Of a stretch of 55,517 bases of DNA, positions 30,213 to 39,163 are shown one piece after another. The notes under the pieces were generated by a model. It had not been told where the DNA came from. It did not search any database and saw only the letters and a list, made by a program, of their open reading frames with translations. A program made the translations under genes and the position numbers. Source of the DNA: Peptococcaceae bacterium (GTDB lineage Bacteria > Bacillota > Desulfitobacteriia > Desulfitobacteriales > Syntrophobotulaceae); NCBI GenBank assembly GCA_009778595.1, contig WRJI01000006.1, forward strand, positions 1 to 55,517. The letters are read 5' to 3'. Numbering within the stretch: position 1 is the first letter of the stretch; the number at the start of each line of letters is the position of its first letter.

Positions 30213-31929
30213 CGACCAATTGGCCGGTGACCCCACAGCTCTTTTTCCAAAAAGCGATGCCAAATAATCTGGCCTGCTTGATTTCACTTGCCAGGAAAGC
30301 ATCCTGATAGCTGTGGTTTTTGATTTGAGCTAGGGCAGACTCGCACATTCTTGGGATCATGGTTAAGTCTTTGGCAGGCTTGATTTCAATGACGACACCT
30401 ATGGAATCGTCGACAGGATAGAGGATAATATCACTTCTCCCGGTTCCTGATTCTCTGTTGGATTCGACTGCCCAAGGGCCTCCTGTCAGGAGACCGGCCA
30501 GGAAACCGTGATAATAGTTCTCTTGACCATCATAATAGCTAATGCTGGTACGAAGATACAACCGCAGAATCTCCTGGATGGTATCACAATCACCCTCTAA
30601 AAAAGCCTGATACAGCTTAGCTTGGTCTTCTTTGGCTTTATCTGTTCTGAGAGTTGTCGCAAACCATTTCTGGATTTTTTCAATGAAGATCTCTTTGATC
30701 TCCTCATTAGGGATACACAATCGCAGTGTGTTACGGGGAAGCTTTTCAAGGGCTGGCTTCTGAGTTAAATAGCCTGTAAGGAGAAGCACACTCCAAAGAT
30801 TATCAATACTCTCATCAATTTCAGCATAGGTCAGGTTGGATAATACGGTTTTATCAATGGTGTTTCCGGCTATGAGTTGCTCAATTTCTTTTCGTGTTGT
30901 CGCATCAGCCTTGTCAATAAAGCGTTTGACCAAAGCATTGGAACTGGTATTATTCCAATAGGCCTCCGGCTTGGTTTGGGTGTCATTATGAAGTTTTTTA
31001 ACATGATTAACAATATCCCAAGGGCAATACACATTCGCTTGGCCAAAATGGTAGCCATTATACCACAAACGCAGTTGGTCATGGGAACTACAAAGGCAAT
31101 AATCTGCCAGCATCTTTTTGACTTCTTCATCAGTAAACCCAAAATACTCATCATAATGATTATCTAATATTGTGTCGACCTCAAGGTTGTTAATACCGGT
31201 AAATATACTTTCTTTCGATATACGTAGGCATCCTGTTACAACAGCGAATTCCAACGCAGGGTTCGTTTTAAAGGCTTCTCCCAAAAAAATGCGCATAAAG
31301 CCGATCATATCATCATAGTAACCGTGGTCAAAGGCTTTATCTAGAGGGACATCATATTCGTCAAGGAGGAGGATAACCTTTTGTCCGTAGTGGGCATGCA
31401 ACATGCGGGTGAGGATTCTCAAACATCCTGCCAGTTGTTGCGTGGTTGCCTTGCCTGCCTTAAGCGACTTGAAAATGGAGATATAATCCTTATCAACCCT
31501 TGCGCTATGAGCCAAAAACGCCAAGCGAATACATTCGTTAGCAATTTGAAAGGCAAGCCTTCCCAGGGCATCTTCAAAAGTTTTCCCCTCGACAGTTTTC
31601 AGTGTTAAAAAGATAACAGGATGTTGGTTCATATATTTTTCACAAATAAGATGCTCTTTCGTAATAGCCAAATCCTTAAAGAATCCTTCATTGATCTCAA
31701 GAAAGTCAGGCTTTTGTTGGGGTAGGGGTTGATCCGTCTTGATCTCGAAAAAAGCCTGAAGCATGCTCATCATCAGAGTCTTGCCAAAACGACGTGGTCG
31801 GGTAAACAAATTCACAGCGCCCCGGTTTTGCAACAAATCACGGATAAAGTTGGTTTTATCAACATAATAGTAATCTTGCTTGCGAAGATCTTCAAATAAA
31901 TCTATACCTACCGGCAATTTTTGATGCAT
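30190..31929 (-). CDS. AAA-ATPase-like protein with PD-(D/E)XK nuclease domain
   Basis: 579 residues. The N-terminal half is an AAA-ATPase-like domain with P-loop RPRRFGKT at residues 44-51 and Walker B VILLLDEYDVPL near 190. The C-terminus has a PD-(D/E)XK-type core, GTGRSDIILYP...GVVIEIKPAK, near 510-535. This pairing (AAA-ATPase_like plus PDDEXK_9) occurs in many copies in Clostridia and Bacteroides and has no established role; a mobile or defence function has been proposed. It is convergent with argD and interrupts the arg genes. The start follows AAAGGAGGG on the minus strand. Confidence 0.9.
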   Translation of the reverse strand: MHQKLPVGIDLFEDLRKQDYYYVDKTNFIRDLLQNRGAVNLFTRPRRFGKTLMMSMLQAFFEIKTDQPLPQQKPDFLEINEGFFKDLAITKEHLICEKYMNQHPVIFLTLKTVEGKTFEDALGRLAFQIANECIRLAFLAHSARVDKDYISIFKSLKAGKATTQQLAGCLRILTRMLHAHYGQKVILLLDEYDVPLDKAFDHGYYDDMIGFMRIFLGEAFKTNPALEFAVVTGCLRISKESIFTGINNLEVDTILDNHYDEYFGFTDEEVKKMLADYCLCSSHDQLRLWYNGYHFGQANVYCPWDIVNHVKKLHNDTQTKPEAYWNNTSSNALVKRFIDKADATTRKEIEQLIAGNTIDKTVLSNLTYAEIDESIDNLWSVLLLTGYLTQKPALEKLPRNTLRLCIPNEEIKEIFIEKIQKWFATTLRTDKAKEDQAKLYQAFLEGDCDTIQEILRLYLRTSISYYDGQENYYHGFLAGLLTGGPWAVESNRESGTGRSDIILYPVDDSIGVVIEIKPAKDLTMIPRMCESALAQIKNHSYQDAFLASEIKQARLFGIAFWKKSCGVTGQLVAIDHDCE

Positions 31930-31992
31930 TATAGAGACCTTCCCTCCTTTATCTTTTCCCCAATTACCATTCTAGCAATAGTATAGCACAGG

Positions 31993-32050
31993 GTGGCCTA
32001 CGGCCACAACCAAAGAGGAGTCAGGAGCCAGGAGTCAGAATGGAGAATTC
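31993..32050 (+). repeat. Divergent relative of the hairpin/heptamer element
   Basis: A 6-bp hairpin with a 3-nt loop, GTGGCC-TAC-GGCCAC (31993-32007), then AACCAAAGAG, then heptamers GAGTCAG, GAGCCAG, GAGTCAG and AATGG. It has the same plan as the main element (head hairpin, YCAG-ending heptamers, AATG) but a different sequence. It lies in the 250-bp gap between divergent genes, which otherwise holds an imperfect inverted repeat (GGTAACTAT/ATAGTTCC, about 32122-32143). Confidence 0.55.
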
Positions 32051-32179
32051 AAGAATCAGATATGTCTCTGGTTTGCTGATGTCATGGTGGCCATGGAACG
32101 ATCAGTATACAATCATAGCAAATGGTAACTATATTAAATAGTTCCATTATTTTTTACTTATTAGGGGGAAACCTAATCC

Positions 32180-32581
32180 ATGGTTCGCAAAGGAATTGGC
32201 ATTGTTGGGAGTCTGGGTCTGTTTCTGATCATTTTGTCCTTCGTATTGTTTGAGAACAGTTCCGAGATGAAAATCGGCTATTATCAAACCATGGGCGAGA
32301 GCGATTGGCAGGCTTCATTCAGCTATTTTAAAGGGCTCGACGATAAGGAGCTGACACTGTCTGAGGGAGAGCAGGTTGTGCTGATCTACAGTATGGATTT
32401 GCTTCGGGGCGCATTGGAAATGTGCGTTAAAGACAGCGACGGCAATCAGGTGGCAAGGATGATTGGGGATTCCGGTGAAATCGCTTTGATCGCTGAAGAA
32501 GAGAAGAGTTTTGTGATTGAGGTGATCGGAAAAGAGGCGAAAGGGAGCTATCGTCTAAGTTGGGATATGTTGGATGTTTGA
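32180..32581 (+). CDS. Small membrane-anchored hypothetical protein
   Basis: 133 residues. There is one N-terminal membrane helix (about 5-24), with no clear lipobox or signal-peptidase site. The exposed part is acidic and probably a small beta domain (KGSYRLSWDM at the end, as in pre-peptidase or jelly-roll folds). The ATG follows TAGGGGGAAACC. I do not recognise a family. It stands alone between a divergent and a convergent gene. Confidence 0.6.
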   Translation: MVRKGIGIVGSLGLFLIILSFVLFENSSEMKIGYYQTMGESDWQASFSYFKGLDDKELTLSEGEQVVLIYSMDLLRGALEMCVKDSDGNQVARMIGDSGEIALIAEEEKSFVIEVIGKEAKGSYRLSWDMLDV

Positions 32582-32608
32582 TATGAGAGCGTAGCCCCCT
32601 TCAGGTTC

Positions 32609-33067
32609 TTAGCCAATCAACGATTCCACCAATTCCACCGGAAACATCGTTCTTTGGGCGGTTTCCTCGACACTTAGACCTTGGGCAAGAAACCGTTTCG
32701 CGACGCTTACCATGCTTTCCGAGACTTCCACAATATATTTGTCATAATCATAAAACCGCATAACTCGTTGACCCCAAGGGTATTCTTTGGCCTCGTGAAT
32801 AAACTCAATCCCCTCAAGACTTTTGATTCTGTTCTGCCAAACCGCTAAATCTTCCACCTCAAAATAGAGCTGAAAATTGTTCGGCTGATCTTTCTTGGGC
32901 AAATCCGCACCAACAAGCTCGGCGTAATTGGACTGCAGCGACAGTCCCCCTTCAAAAGCCACATGAACCTCCAAATCCATCATAACCTTTTGTTCCATAA
33001 CGGTTTCATAGAAATGTTTGGCCTTAGCCATATCGGATACGGCTATCAAAGTTCCCTGGTAGCGCAT
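32609..33067 (-). CDS. VOC (glyoxalase/bleomycin-resistance) family protein
   Basis: 152 residues. The vicinal-oxygen-chelate fold is suggested by TLIAVSDMAKAKHFYETVMEQ at the start and FYDYDKYIVEVSE near residue 120. A C-terminal helical tail (VAKRFLAQGLSVEETAQRTMFPVELVESLIG) is common in clostridial members. The substrate is unknown. The ATG at 33067 is used because AAGGAGTGGTGAC lies before it. Probably the last gene of the minus-strand group with the AraC regulator and ABC transporter. Confidence 0.85.
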   Translation of the reverse strand: MRYQGTLIAVSDMAKAKHFYETVMEQKVMMDLEVHVAFEGGLSLQSNYAELVGADLPKKDQPNNFQLYFEVEDLAVWQNRIKSLEGIEFIHEAKEYPWGQRVMRFYDYDKYIVEVSESMVSVAKRFLAQGLSVEETAQRTMFPVELVESLIG

Positions 33068-33119
33068 GTCACCACTCCTTTGCTGAAGAAAATTTTTGGG
33101 TGTTTCTGTCAATTATAAA

Positions 33120-33968
33120 TCAGAACTTCGCGATTTCACTGTAAAAATCGGACAAGTTGTCCCGAAAAACCTGAGGGGTCACACCACAAATAGATTTGAA
33201 ATCGTGTATCAAGTGTGAGATATCATAGAACCCTGTTTGCATAAAAATTTGGGTTAGACTGTAATCTCGTCGGCGCAAGAGTCGGATAGCCCTATTGACC
33301 CGAATCAACCGAGCAAAAGACTTAACGTTGACCCCTAAGTATTCTCTGAACAGACGGTTCAGATGCCGTTCGCTGGTAAAAACATTCTGAGAGAGCCGGG
33401 CTACAGAAACACCGCCGCCGCTGTCAACAAGCATTTGGTTTGCCAAAGAGAATTCGGTATGGTAAGAGGAGATTTTCAGATGTGCCAAAAAGAGTTTATC
33501 TATGCCCTCGATAAAATCAAAGAAGTCCGCCGCTGTTTCCAGACTGTGAGCCATCATTCTGCTCAATGTTGGATTAATTGCCTCAAAGGGTATAACAACC
33601 TCGGCAAGCTCATGCTGCGGGATACCACAAAAAGCGTAGAACCCTGCCGGGTGAAATTCCGTGATGAACAACGCTTGGCACCTATTGGCATCGCTCCCAA
33701 CACAAACAGGTTTTGTGGTTGGGCCAAACAGATTGCAGAAGTAACCGTTGCCATCTAACGCCAGAACAAGGGTGGCACAACCGTGAGGGATTACAACATA
33801 TCCGTCAGGCATGTGACAATCTCCAGGAAAAGTCACAGAGTAGTTGGAAATCCAGCTGCGCAACCCCGGGTGGGGAAGAAGATAGGAGAAACCCACACCT
33901 TTGGCTAAAACGCGGTTTGTATCGTTGAAAACAAGGACATTCTCCGCAGGTATTTCACGAAATAGCAT
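33120..33968 (-). CDS. AraC-family transcriptional regulator
   Basis: 282 residues. The N-terminal part (about 1-150) resembles the DUF6597 domain (GFSYLLPHPGLRSWISNY). The C-terminal part (about 185-275) carries two helix-turn-helix motifs of the AraC type: VARLSQNVFTSERHLNRLFREYLG and LTQIFMQTGFYDISHLIHDFKSICGVTP. It lies between the VOC gene and the ABC permease, all on the minus strand, so it probably controls that module. The ligand is unknown. Confidence 0.88.
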   Translation of the reverse strand: MLFREIPAENVLVFNDTNRVLAKGVGFSYLLPHPGLRSWISNYSVTFPGDCHMPDGYVVIPHGCATLVLALDGNGYFCNLFGPTTKPVCVGSDANRCQALFITEFHPAGFYAFCGIPQHELAEVVIPFEAINPTLSRMMAHSLETAADFFDFIEGIDKLFLAHLKISSYHTEFSLANQMLVDSGGGVSVARLSQNVFTSERHLNRLFREYLGVNVKSFARLIRVNRAIRLLRRRDYSLTQIFMQTGFYDISHLIHDFKSICGVTPQVFRDNLSDFYSEIAKF

Positions 33969-34029
33969 AAGAACTCCTTCACCGGGTGTCAGAACCGAAC
34001 CACATTAAGATTCGGCAATAACTGCCTGC

Positions 34030-35064
34030 TTACGACGCCCGATACCGATTGACCACAAATACATTTGCCGCAAAAATTACCGCGATAAAGCCCAATAAGA
34101 CCGCGATCTGCGGAAAAACCCCGACAAATCCATAACCGTAAACCAAGACGCCTTTCAGCCCTTCACTTCCATAATACAAAGGCATAATCTTCGACAGATA
34201 ATTCAGTTTAAAGGGGAGGGTATCCACCGGAATGAGACCGGCGAAAAATATCTGGGGAACGACGATAATGGGAATGAACTGCAACACCTGAAATTCGTTT
34301 TTGGAAATGGCGGAGACAAGCACCCCGGTAACCACCGCGAGAGCAGCCAGCAGAAGCATGATCAGGGCCGCCACCCACCAATGACCGACGAAAGGCATCC
34401 CCAGAATACTTGCATAGATGAGCATTAAGGCACTTTGGATAACTGCGAAGATACCGAATCCAAGAACATAACCGCCGACCACAGAAACGGTTTTGACCGG
34501 CGTAAGCATAAGCCTTTCCAAGGTATCTGACGTACGTTCCCGAACAAAAGATATTCCGGAAAACAAGAAGATCAAGAAGAAGGAGAGAAACCCCAACAGC
34601 AAAAACCCCAGAGAATCAAATAAGCTCTGCCCTTTCTCCCCATAGACAAAACCCATGCTCACCCCGGGTTGGGGATTGGATACCTCGACTGCCCCGGAAA
34701 TGTTAGCGATCACTGAATTAAGGGCTTCCGTAACCGCCGTGACTTTGACATTATCCATTTCCACAAATGTAATGTGTAACCCCTCGTCATCCTGAGAGAT
34801 CACAGCGTCGGCCTTGCGCTCTTTCAAAAAACTTTCAATAGTTTCATCCACATCTTTGACAGTCAGACGAATGGAGTCATGTTCCTCAAGCATGGTCATG
34901 AAGGCTGTAGGAAGGTTTTCGGTGGCCACGATGGGGGTATAATTGCTTTTGGCCAACAGGAGATACAGGAGGGTCAGCAAAAAAAGCGGGACAATGATAA
35001 TCATAGCCATGGAACGTTTATCATGGATCATCTGCTTAATAATTCTTTCCGCGATGTTAATCAT
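34030..35064 (-). CDS. ABC transporter permease, ABC-2 type
   Basis: 344 residues. One N-terminal membrane helix (about 19-37), an extracellular domain of roughly 130 residues, then five membrane helices. SFVRERTSDTLERLMLTPV is the cytoplasmic signature of ABC-2 exporters. The start overlaps the end of the ATPase gene by 4 bp (ATGA), so the two form one exporter. The likely substrates are drugs or peptides, but none can be named. Confidence 0.9.
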   Translation of the reverse strand: MINIAERIIKQMIHDKRSMAMIIIVPLFLLTLLYLLLAKSNYTPIVATENLPTAFMTMLEEHDSIRLTVKDVDETIESFLKERKADAVISQDDEGLHITFVEMDNVKVTAVTEALNSVIANISGAVEVSNPQPGVSMGFVYGEKGQSLFDSLGFLLLGFLSFFLIFLFSGISFVRERTSDTLERLMLTPVKTVSVVGGYVLGFGIFAVIQSALMLIYASILGMPFVGHWWVAALIMLLLAALAVVTGVLVSAISKNEFQVLQFIPIIVVPQIFFAGLIPVDTLPFKLNYLSKIMPLYYGSEGLKGVLVYGYGFVGVFPQIAVLLGFIAVIFAANVFVVNRYRAS

Positions 35065-35774
35065 AACTGAGCCTCCTTAGCCATAAAAAACAGCTCTTCG
35101 ATTTTCCCTTTGGTTGTCCTGGCCACAAGGTTTTCTGTCGTATCGAAAGCCACGAGGACGCCGTTGTAGATAAGGGCTGTCCGGTTGCATTTTGTTGCCT
35201 CGTCCATGACATGCGTTGTTACGATCATTGAGATACCACGATCACGCAAGGCATGGAACTGTTCCCATATCGTCCGCCGCAGCTGCGGTTCTATACCAAC
35301 GGTAGGTTCGTCCAGAAGAAGGATTTTGGGATTGTGTAACAGGGCGGCGGCAAGGGAAAGTCTCTTCTTCATGCCTCCGGAATAGTGGGATACAAGCATG
35401 TCCTTATCGTCTTCCAAGTCAAGCATCGCCAGAACCTCAAGGGTTCGGTTTTTAAGAGCAGAACCCTTCAAGTTATAGAGGCTACCGAAAAACATGAGAT
35501 TCTCCAATCCGGTTAAGTCTAAATAGAGGGCGTCGTTTTGCGGCATGAACCCAATGGCGCTATACAAGTGCATCGACGGCACAACGATATTGCCGACTGT
35601 GATCTTTCCTGTATCAGCTTTGATGGCCCCAGTGATGAGTCGAATCAATGTGGTTTTGCCGGCTCCGGAGGGACCCAACAAACACACGATTTCGCCATCG
35701 TCAATACGCAGCGTGATGTCTTTCAACACCGGGTTCTTATCAAAACTCTTTGAGACACTATCAACCTCAATCAC
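35061..35774 (-). CDS. ABC transporter ATP-binding protein
   Basis: 237 residues. Walker A GPSGAGKT is at 34-41, the Q-loop is in FMPQNDALY, the signature is YSGGMKKRLS, Walker B is ILLLDEPTVGI and the switch histidine is in TTHVMDEA. It partners the downstream ABC-2 permease. A good promoter lies about 52 bp upstream on the minus strand. The start codon is ATG with GGGAGGTTAATC before it. Confidence 0.93.
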   Translation of the reverse strand: MIEVDSVSKSFDKNPVLKDITLRIDDGEIVCLLGPSGAGKTTLIRLITGAIKADTGKITVGNIVVPSMHLYSAIGFMPQNDALYLDLTGLENLMFFGSLYNLKGSALKNRTLEVLAMLDLEDDKDMLVSHYSGGMKKRLSLAAALLHNPKILLLDEPTVGIEPQLRRTIWEQFHALRDRGISMIVTTHVMDEATKCNRTALIYNGVLVAFDTTENLVARTTKGKIEELFFMAKEAQL

Positions 35775-35825
35775 CGATTAACCTCCCTTGAACAATTGAC
35801 AATGCGAGGATGCTTTACACCCTCT

Positions 35826-35854
35826 ATTATCATTTGAAAATTGCCAATTGTCAA
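35826..35854 (-). promoter_or_regulatory. Sigma-A-type promoter for the ABC/AraC/VOC operon
   Basis: Read on the minus strand: TTGACA (35854-35849), 17 bp, GATAAT (35831-35826). A perfect -35 with ideal spacing. The surroundings contain repeated CAATTGACAATTGG-type sequence that could bind a regulator. Confidence 0.75.
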
Positions 35855-35966
35855 TTGTTTGCTGATTGTTGTTGATTTGGAATTGTCTTTGCGGATCCGA
35901 TACATAATAACATTGTATTGGTACACACTACAGTTTTGTTAACCACCAAAGGAAAGGGAGATTGCG

Positions 35967-36893
35967 ATGAGAAGAATCATCCTCATTTTGCTGTCAAGTC
36001 TGCTCCTGTTCCTTGGGGGTTGCCTGATTAACGTCGGTTCGGCGGCGCCCACGGTGCTAAGGGATTTCCCTCCCGACACCCTATTATTGCCGACAGAAAG
36101 TGCTGTTGTCGAGGAAGTCCCGGAAGCCGGCATCGACTACGGCAATGCGGACAGAGGTTACATCCTGGCTTGGTATTCCGGATCAAAAGCCGCTAAGATT
36201 CAGGTTGTCAAGGCGGATGACAGCGGGGCTCAGCTCAATCAATGGAATTATGACGTGGATCGGGTTGATGTCAAAGAGGTTTTGCCGCTGCAGGCGGGAT
36301 CGGGTCATTATAAGGTGCTTGTGGCGGAACAAATAGAAGGAACCCGGTACAGCCCGCTGACGACCGTTGAGTTTGATGTCAATATCACTGATGAGCGGCT
36401 ACCTTTCTTGTATCCCAACAAATTTGTCATGTACTCAGAAGACTCCGTTTCAACACAAAAAGCAAGAGAATTGACCCAAGGCTGCAGCAGTGATATCGAA
36501 GCCGTTAACAAAATCTACAAGTTCGTCAAAGGATTCATTAAATATGATACCACAAAAGCAGAAACGATAGAGGCTTTCTATACCCCTGACCCGGATACTG
36601 TTCTGGCCAACGGCAAAGGGATCTGCATGGATTATGCTTCCCTGGTCTGTGCGCTCTTGCGTGCCAATCATATTCCCGCAAAAATGGTTACCGGGAAGGT
36701 AGAAAACGACCTCAATCACGCTTGGAATTCAATCTATTTAGAGAACGAAGGCTGGATCGATGTCAAGATCTATATTGAAAGCAATACTTGGGGGATCATT
36801 GATCTGACCTTTGCTTCAGGGGACATCAGCAGCGACCAACTGGCAAAATACATTGGCAATGGCGAGAAGTACACAGAGTTAAAGGTTTATTGA
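35967..36893 (+). CDS. Lipoprotein with transglutaminase-like domain
   Basis: 308 residues. The signal peptide ends in the lipobox LGGC (lipidated C19). The C-terminal part has the transglutaminase-like triad: C220 in GKGICMDYASL, H251 in LNHAWN and D265 in GWIDVK. Such proteins may be peptidases or crosslinkers acting outside the membrane. It overlaps the ribosome binding region of the next gene (GspF) and is on the same strand, so it probably belongs to the pilus-like operon. ATG after AAAGGGAGA. Confidence 0.88.
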   Translation: MRRIILILLSSLLLFLGGCLINVGSAAPTVLRDFPPDTLLLPTESAVVEEVPEAGIDYGNADRGYILAWYSGSKAAKIQVVKADDSGAQLNQWNYDVDRVDVKEVLPLQAGSGHYKVLVAEQIEGTRYSPLTTVEFDVNITDERLPFLYPNKFVMYSEDSVSTQKARELTQGCSSDIEAVNKIYKFVKGFIKYDTTKAETIEAFYTPDPDTVLANGKGICMDYASLVCALLRANHIPAKMVTGKVENDLNHAWNSIYLENEGWIDVKIYIESNTWGIIDLTFASGDISSDQLAKYIGNGEKYTELKVY

Positions 36894-36907
36894 CAAGGGA
36901 GGATGCC

Positions 36908-37951
36908 ATGAAAGCAAACCGGCGTGTTTTGTCTCACCTTGAACTCATGATCTTCTTTGAGAATCTTGGCTTGCTGCTCTCTTCGGGGCTGACAGTAGAA
37001 GACAGCCTGAAACTCATGATTAATGAATCTGTTACCCAGAAGGAGAGCGCCTTTCTGACGGAATTGCACAATGAGCTGTCGTCGGCCTATGTATTGAGTA
37101 CAGCAATGGATGGGTTGGGGATTTTTCCGCCTTATACCGTCAATATGATCCGGTTGGCGGAACGATCCGGAAACCTGGACACGGTGTGTACGACCTTAGT
37201 CGACTACTATGAACAGGAGAACCGTCGGGTTGCTCAGATTAAAAGCGCTGTCACCAATCCCTTTATTTTGGTTTGTATTATCACGATTGTGGTGGCTTTT
37301 CTGGTCAATGCTGTTTTGCCGATTTTCTCCGGCATCTATGCACAAATGGGTGTGGATATCACCGCCAATACGCTGGTTCAGGTTGCGTTGACCATCGGTT
37401 CGGTTGCTATGTGGACCGTATTAACCTTGTTAGTGCTGGTAATTCTGGGATTCATGTTCAATATGACAAAAGCCGGCAAACGGTTTTTCGCCTCTGTAGC
37501 CGAATGGGCTCCGGTGACGCGAACCATCAATAAAACCATGTCAATGGCCCGGTTTACTTCAACGTTCTCGTTATTGTTGACCAGCGGTGATGATCTGCCC
37601 ATGGCGCTGTCCATGGCGAGCACAGTTTGCCCAAGCCGTGGTGTCAGATCCAGGTTGGAACAGTGCCATATCGAGGTTCTGGCCGGAGGAGCTTTGGCGG
37701 ATGTCCTCATTGGCAGCGGTCTTTTTAGCCCCACTCATGTGGGGATGATCAAAAGCGGCGTTCGCTCAGGGTCAACACCAAGGGTGATGGGACGTCTGTC
37801 CGCGATCTACGAACAGGAATCTACTCAAGTGCTGGCAGGGTTTCTGTCTCTTATAGAACCTCTGCTCATCAGTCTTTTATCTATCATTATTGGTGTTATT
37901 CTGCTGTGCATTATGTTACCTTTGATTGGGATTCTATCCTCTTTCGGCTGA
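36908..37951 (+). CDS. GspF/PilC-type inner-membrane platform protein
   Basis: 347 residues with two T2SSF domains (about 10-130 and 205-330) and three membrane helices (about 120-150, 170-195, 310-340). This family forms the inner-membrane platform that a secretion or pilus ATPase drives. The ATG at 36908 is used because AAGGGAGG lies just upstream. It starts 14 nt after the lipoprotein stop. Together with the genes up to 41277 it makes a compact operon. Confidence 0.9.
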   Translation: MKANRRVLSHLELMIFFENLGLLLSSGLTVEDSLKLMINESVTQKESAFLTELHNELSSAYVLSTAMDGLGIFPPYTVNMIRLAERSGNLDTVCTTLVDYYEQENRRVAQIKSAVTNPFILVCIITIVVAFLVNAVLPIFSGIYAQMGVDITANTLVQVALTIGSVAMWTVLTLLVLVILGFMFNMTKAGKRFFASVAEWAPVTRTINKTMSMARFTSTFSLLLTSGDDLPMALSMASTVCPSRGVRSRLEQCHIEVLAGGALADVLIGSGLFSPTHVGMIKSGVRSGSTPRVMGRLSAIYEQESTQVLAGFLSLIEPLLISLLSIIIGVILLCIMLPLIGILSSFG

Positions 37952-37963
37952 AAGGTGCGACAC

Positions 37964-38413
37964 ATGAGCGTAAAAAACATTCAAGAGAAAAACACCCCTT
38001 GGCGTGTAGGCCGTTTTGGTCATAGATTCGGCGGTATGAGCGTCCCAAGGCTCAACCAGGCCAAGAAGGCAAAGTTCAGCTTACGAAGGGTCGTGTTCTC
38101 CCTGGGAGCTTTGATCGTGTTAGCGCTGGTATTAATCCTGTTTACCCGGCATGTGTCGGATTCGGTTCAGCGCGAAGGGGAACGGGTCGCCAGGGAGGCC
38201 ATCGTCCGCGCTCTCATTTCTTGTTACGCCGCAGAAGGAAGCTATCCGACGTCTCTTGATTATCTGGAAAAGAGTTATGGAGTCATTATTGACCATAATA
38301 AATATGTCGTTCATTATGGGGTCTTTGCTTCGAATGTTATGCCTGAGGTGACTTTGGTTAGAAGAAATCAGGGGACAGGACCCGGAAAAAATCCCCCCCG
38401 GACAAAACAGTAG
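37964..38413 (+). CDS. Pseudopilin-like membrane protein
   Basis: 149 residues. A basic cytosolic stretch (about 1-42), one membrane helix (about 44-63), then a short exposed region with CYAAEGSYPTSLDYLEKSYG, which resembles the segment after the helix in minor pseudopilins. No clear prepilin-peptidase site (G-x4-E) is visible. An in-frame GTG lies at 37955. Repeat copy 4 follows 11 nt after the stop. Confidence 0.65.
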   Translation: MSVKNIQEKNTPWRVGRFGHRFGGMSVPRLNQAKKAKFSLRRVVFSLGALIVLALVLILFTRHVSDSVQREGERVAREAIVRALISCYAAEGSYPTSLDYLEKSYGVIIDHNKYVVHYGVFASNVMPEVTLVRRNQGTGPGKNPPRTKQ

Positions 38414-38424
38414 AACTCTCTCAT

Positions 38425-38487
38425 GCGGTCTCCGACCGCAAGTATCCAGTATTCAGTATTCAGGATTCAGAATGTGGATTTTCTTGT
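38425..38487 (+). repeat. Dispersed hairpin/heptamer element, copy 4 (truncated)
   Basis: The head GCGGTC-TCC-GACCGC is at 38425-38439, followed by TATCCAG, TATTCAG, TATTCAG, GATTCAG, AATGTGGATTTTCTTG. The core stops there. It is followed by degenerate AGCCAG-GAGTCAG units (38508-38520), like those of the divergent element at 31993. The AGGAG in that tail appears to serve as the ribosome binding site of the next gene. Confidence 0.85.
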
Positions 38488-38521
38488 ACAATCCAGTAAT
38501 CAAAAAGCCAGGAGTCAGATT

Positions 38522-39163
38522 ATGGGTCAGGGATTAAAACAAAGGTATGGTCCCCCAAAAAATCAAAGATCAAAGATGCGTCACAGTTCGAGAATCCTGC
38601 GCGGTTCAGGTTCCAATCACACCGCCCTTTATCGCATACCCACAGTATTGTTGGTCAGCTTGTTTGCCCTAAGCACCTTGGTCGCCGCTTCCTATGGGAT
38701 GAAGAACTATCAGGTGATTGTCAAGGCCTCGGATAAAAATTTCGTGGGCCGGACAGGGCTGTCTTATATCGCCACCAAAATGCGTCAAACCAAAGCGGCC
38801 GTCATTGAACTTCCTGATCCCCATACCCTTGTGCTGATTGAGGAGATCGAAGAGCAATACTACGCCACACATATTTCTTTGCGTGACGGTATGTTGCGGG
38901 AGTCTTTTGGCCTTTATGAAAGCCAGAGCCTTAGTCAAGAGAGGAATACCTCGGGTCAGGACTGGGACAACACAGATCAGAACGAGGTTGATTTCGGTGA
39001 GAGTCCAAGCACAACAGCGACTTTTGATACAGCTATCACAAAAGCCAAAGGATTTTCGGTCGCTTTCATCACCGATGATTTGATCGAGATTTCTCTTGAA
39101 GACGACTATGGGGATGTGTATAAAATGTTGGTCTATATGCCGATAAAGGAGGTTCGAAGATGA
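38522..39163 (+). CDS. DUF4860 domain protein, pilin-like
   Basis: 213 residues from the ATG at 38522, which lies 7 nt after AGGAG. One membrane helix (about 41-60) is followed by FVGRTGLSYIATKMRQ...YYATHISLRDGMLRESFG, which matches the DUF4860 family found in clostridial pilus-like clusters. The open frame extends back to 38423, through repeat copy 4. That longer start would translate the repeat and is unlikely. The gene overlaps the next start by 4 bp. Confidence 0.8.
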   Translation: MGQGLKQRYGPPKNQRSKMRHSSRILRGSGSNHTALYRIPTVLLVSLFALSTLVAASYGMKNYQVIVKASDKNFVGRTGLSYIATKMRQTKAAVIELPDPHTLVLIEEIEEQYYATHISLRDGMLRESFGLYESQSLSQERNTSGQDWDNTDQNEVDFGESPSTTATFDTAITKAKGFSVAFITDDLIEISLEDDYGDVYKMLVYMPIKEVRR

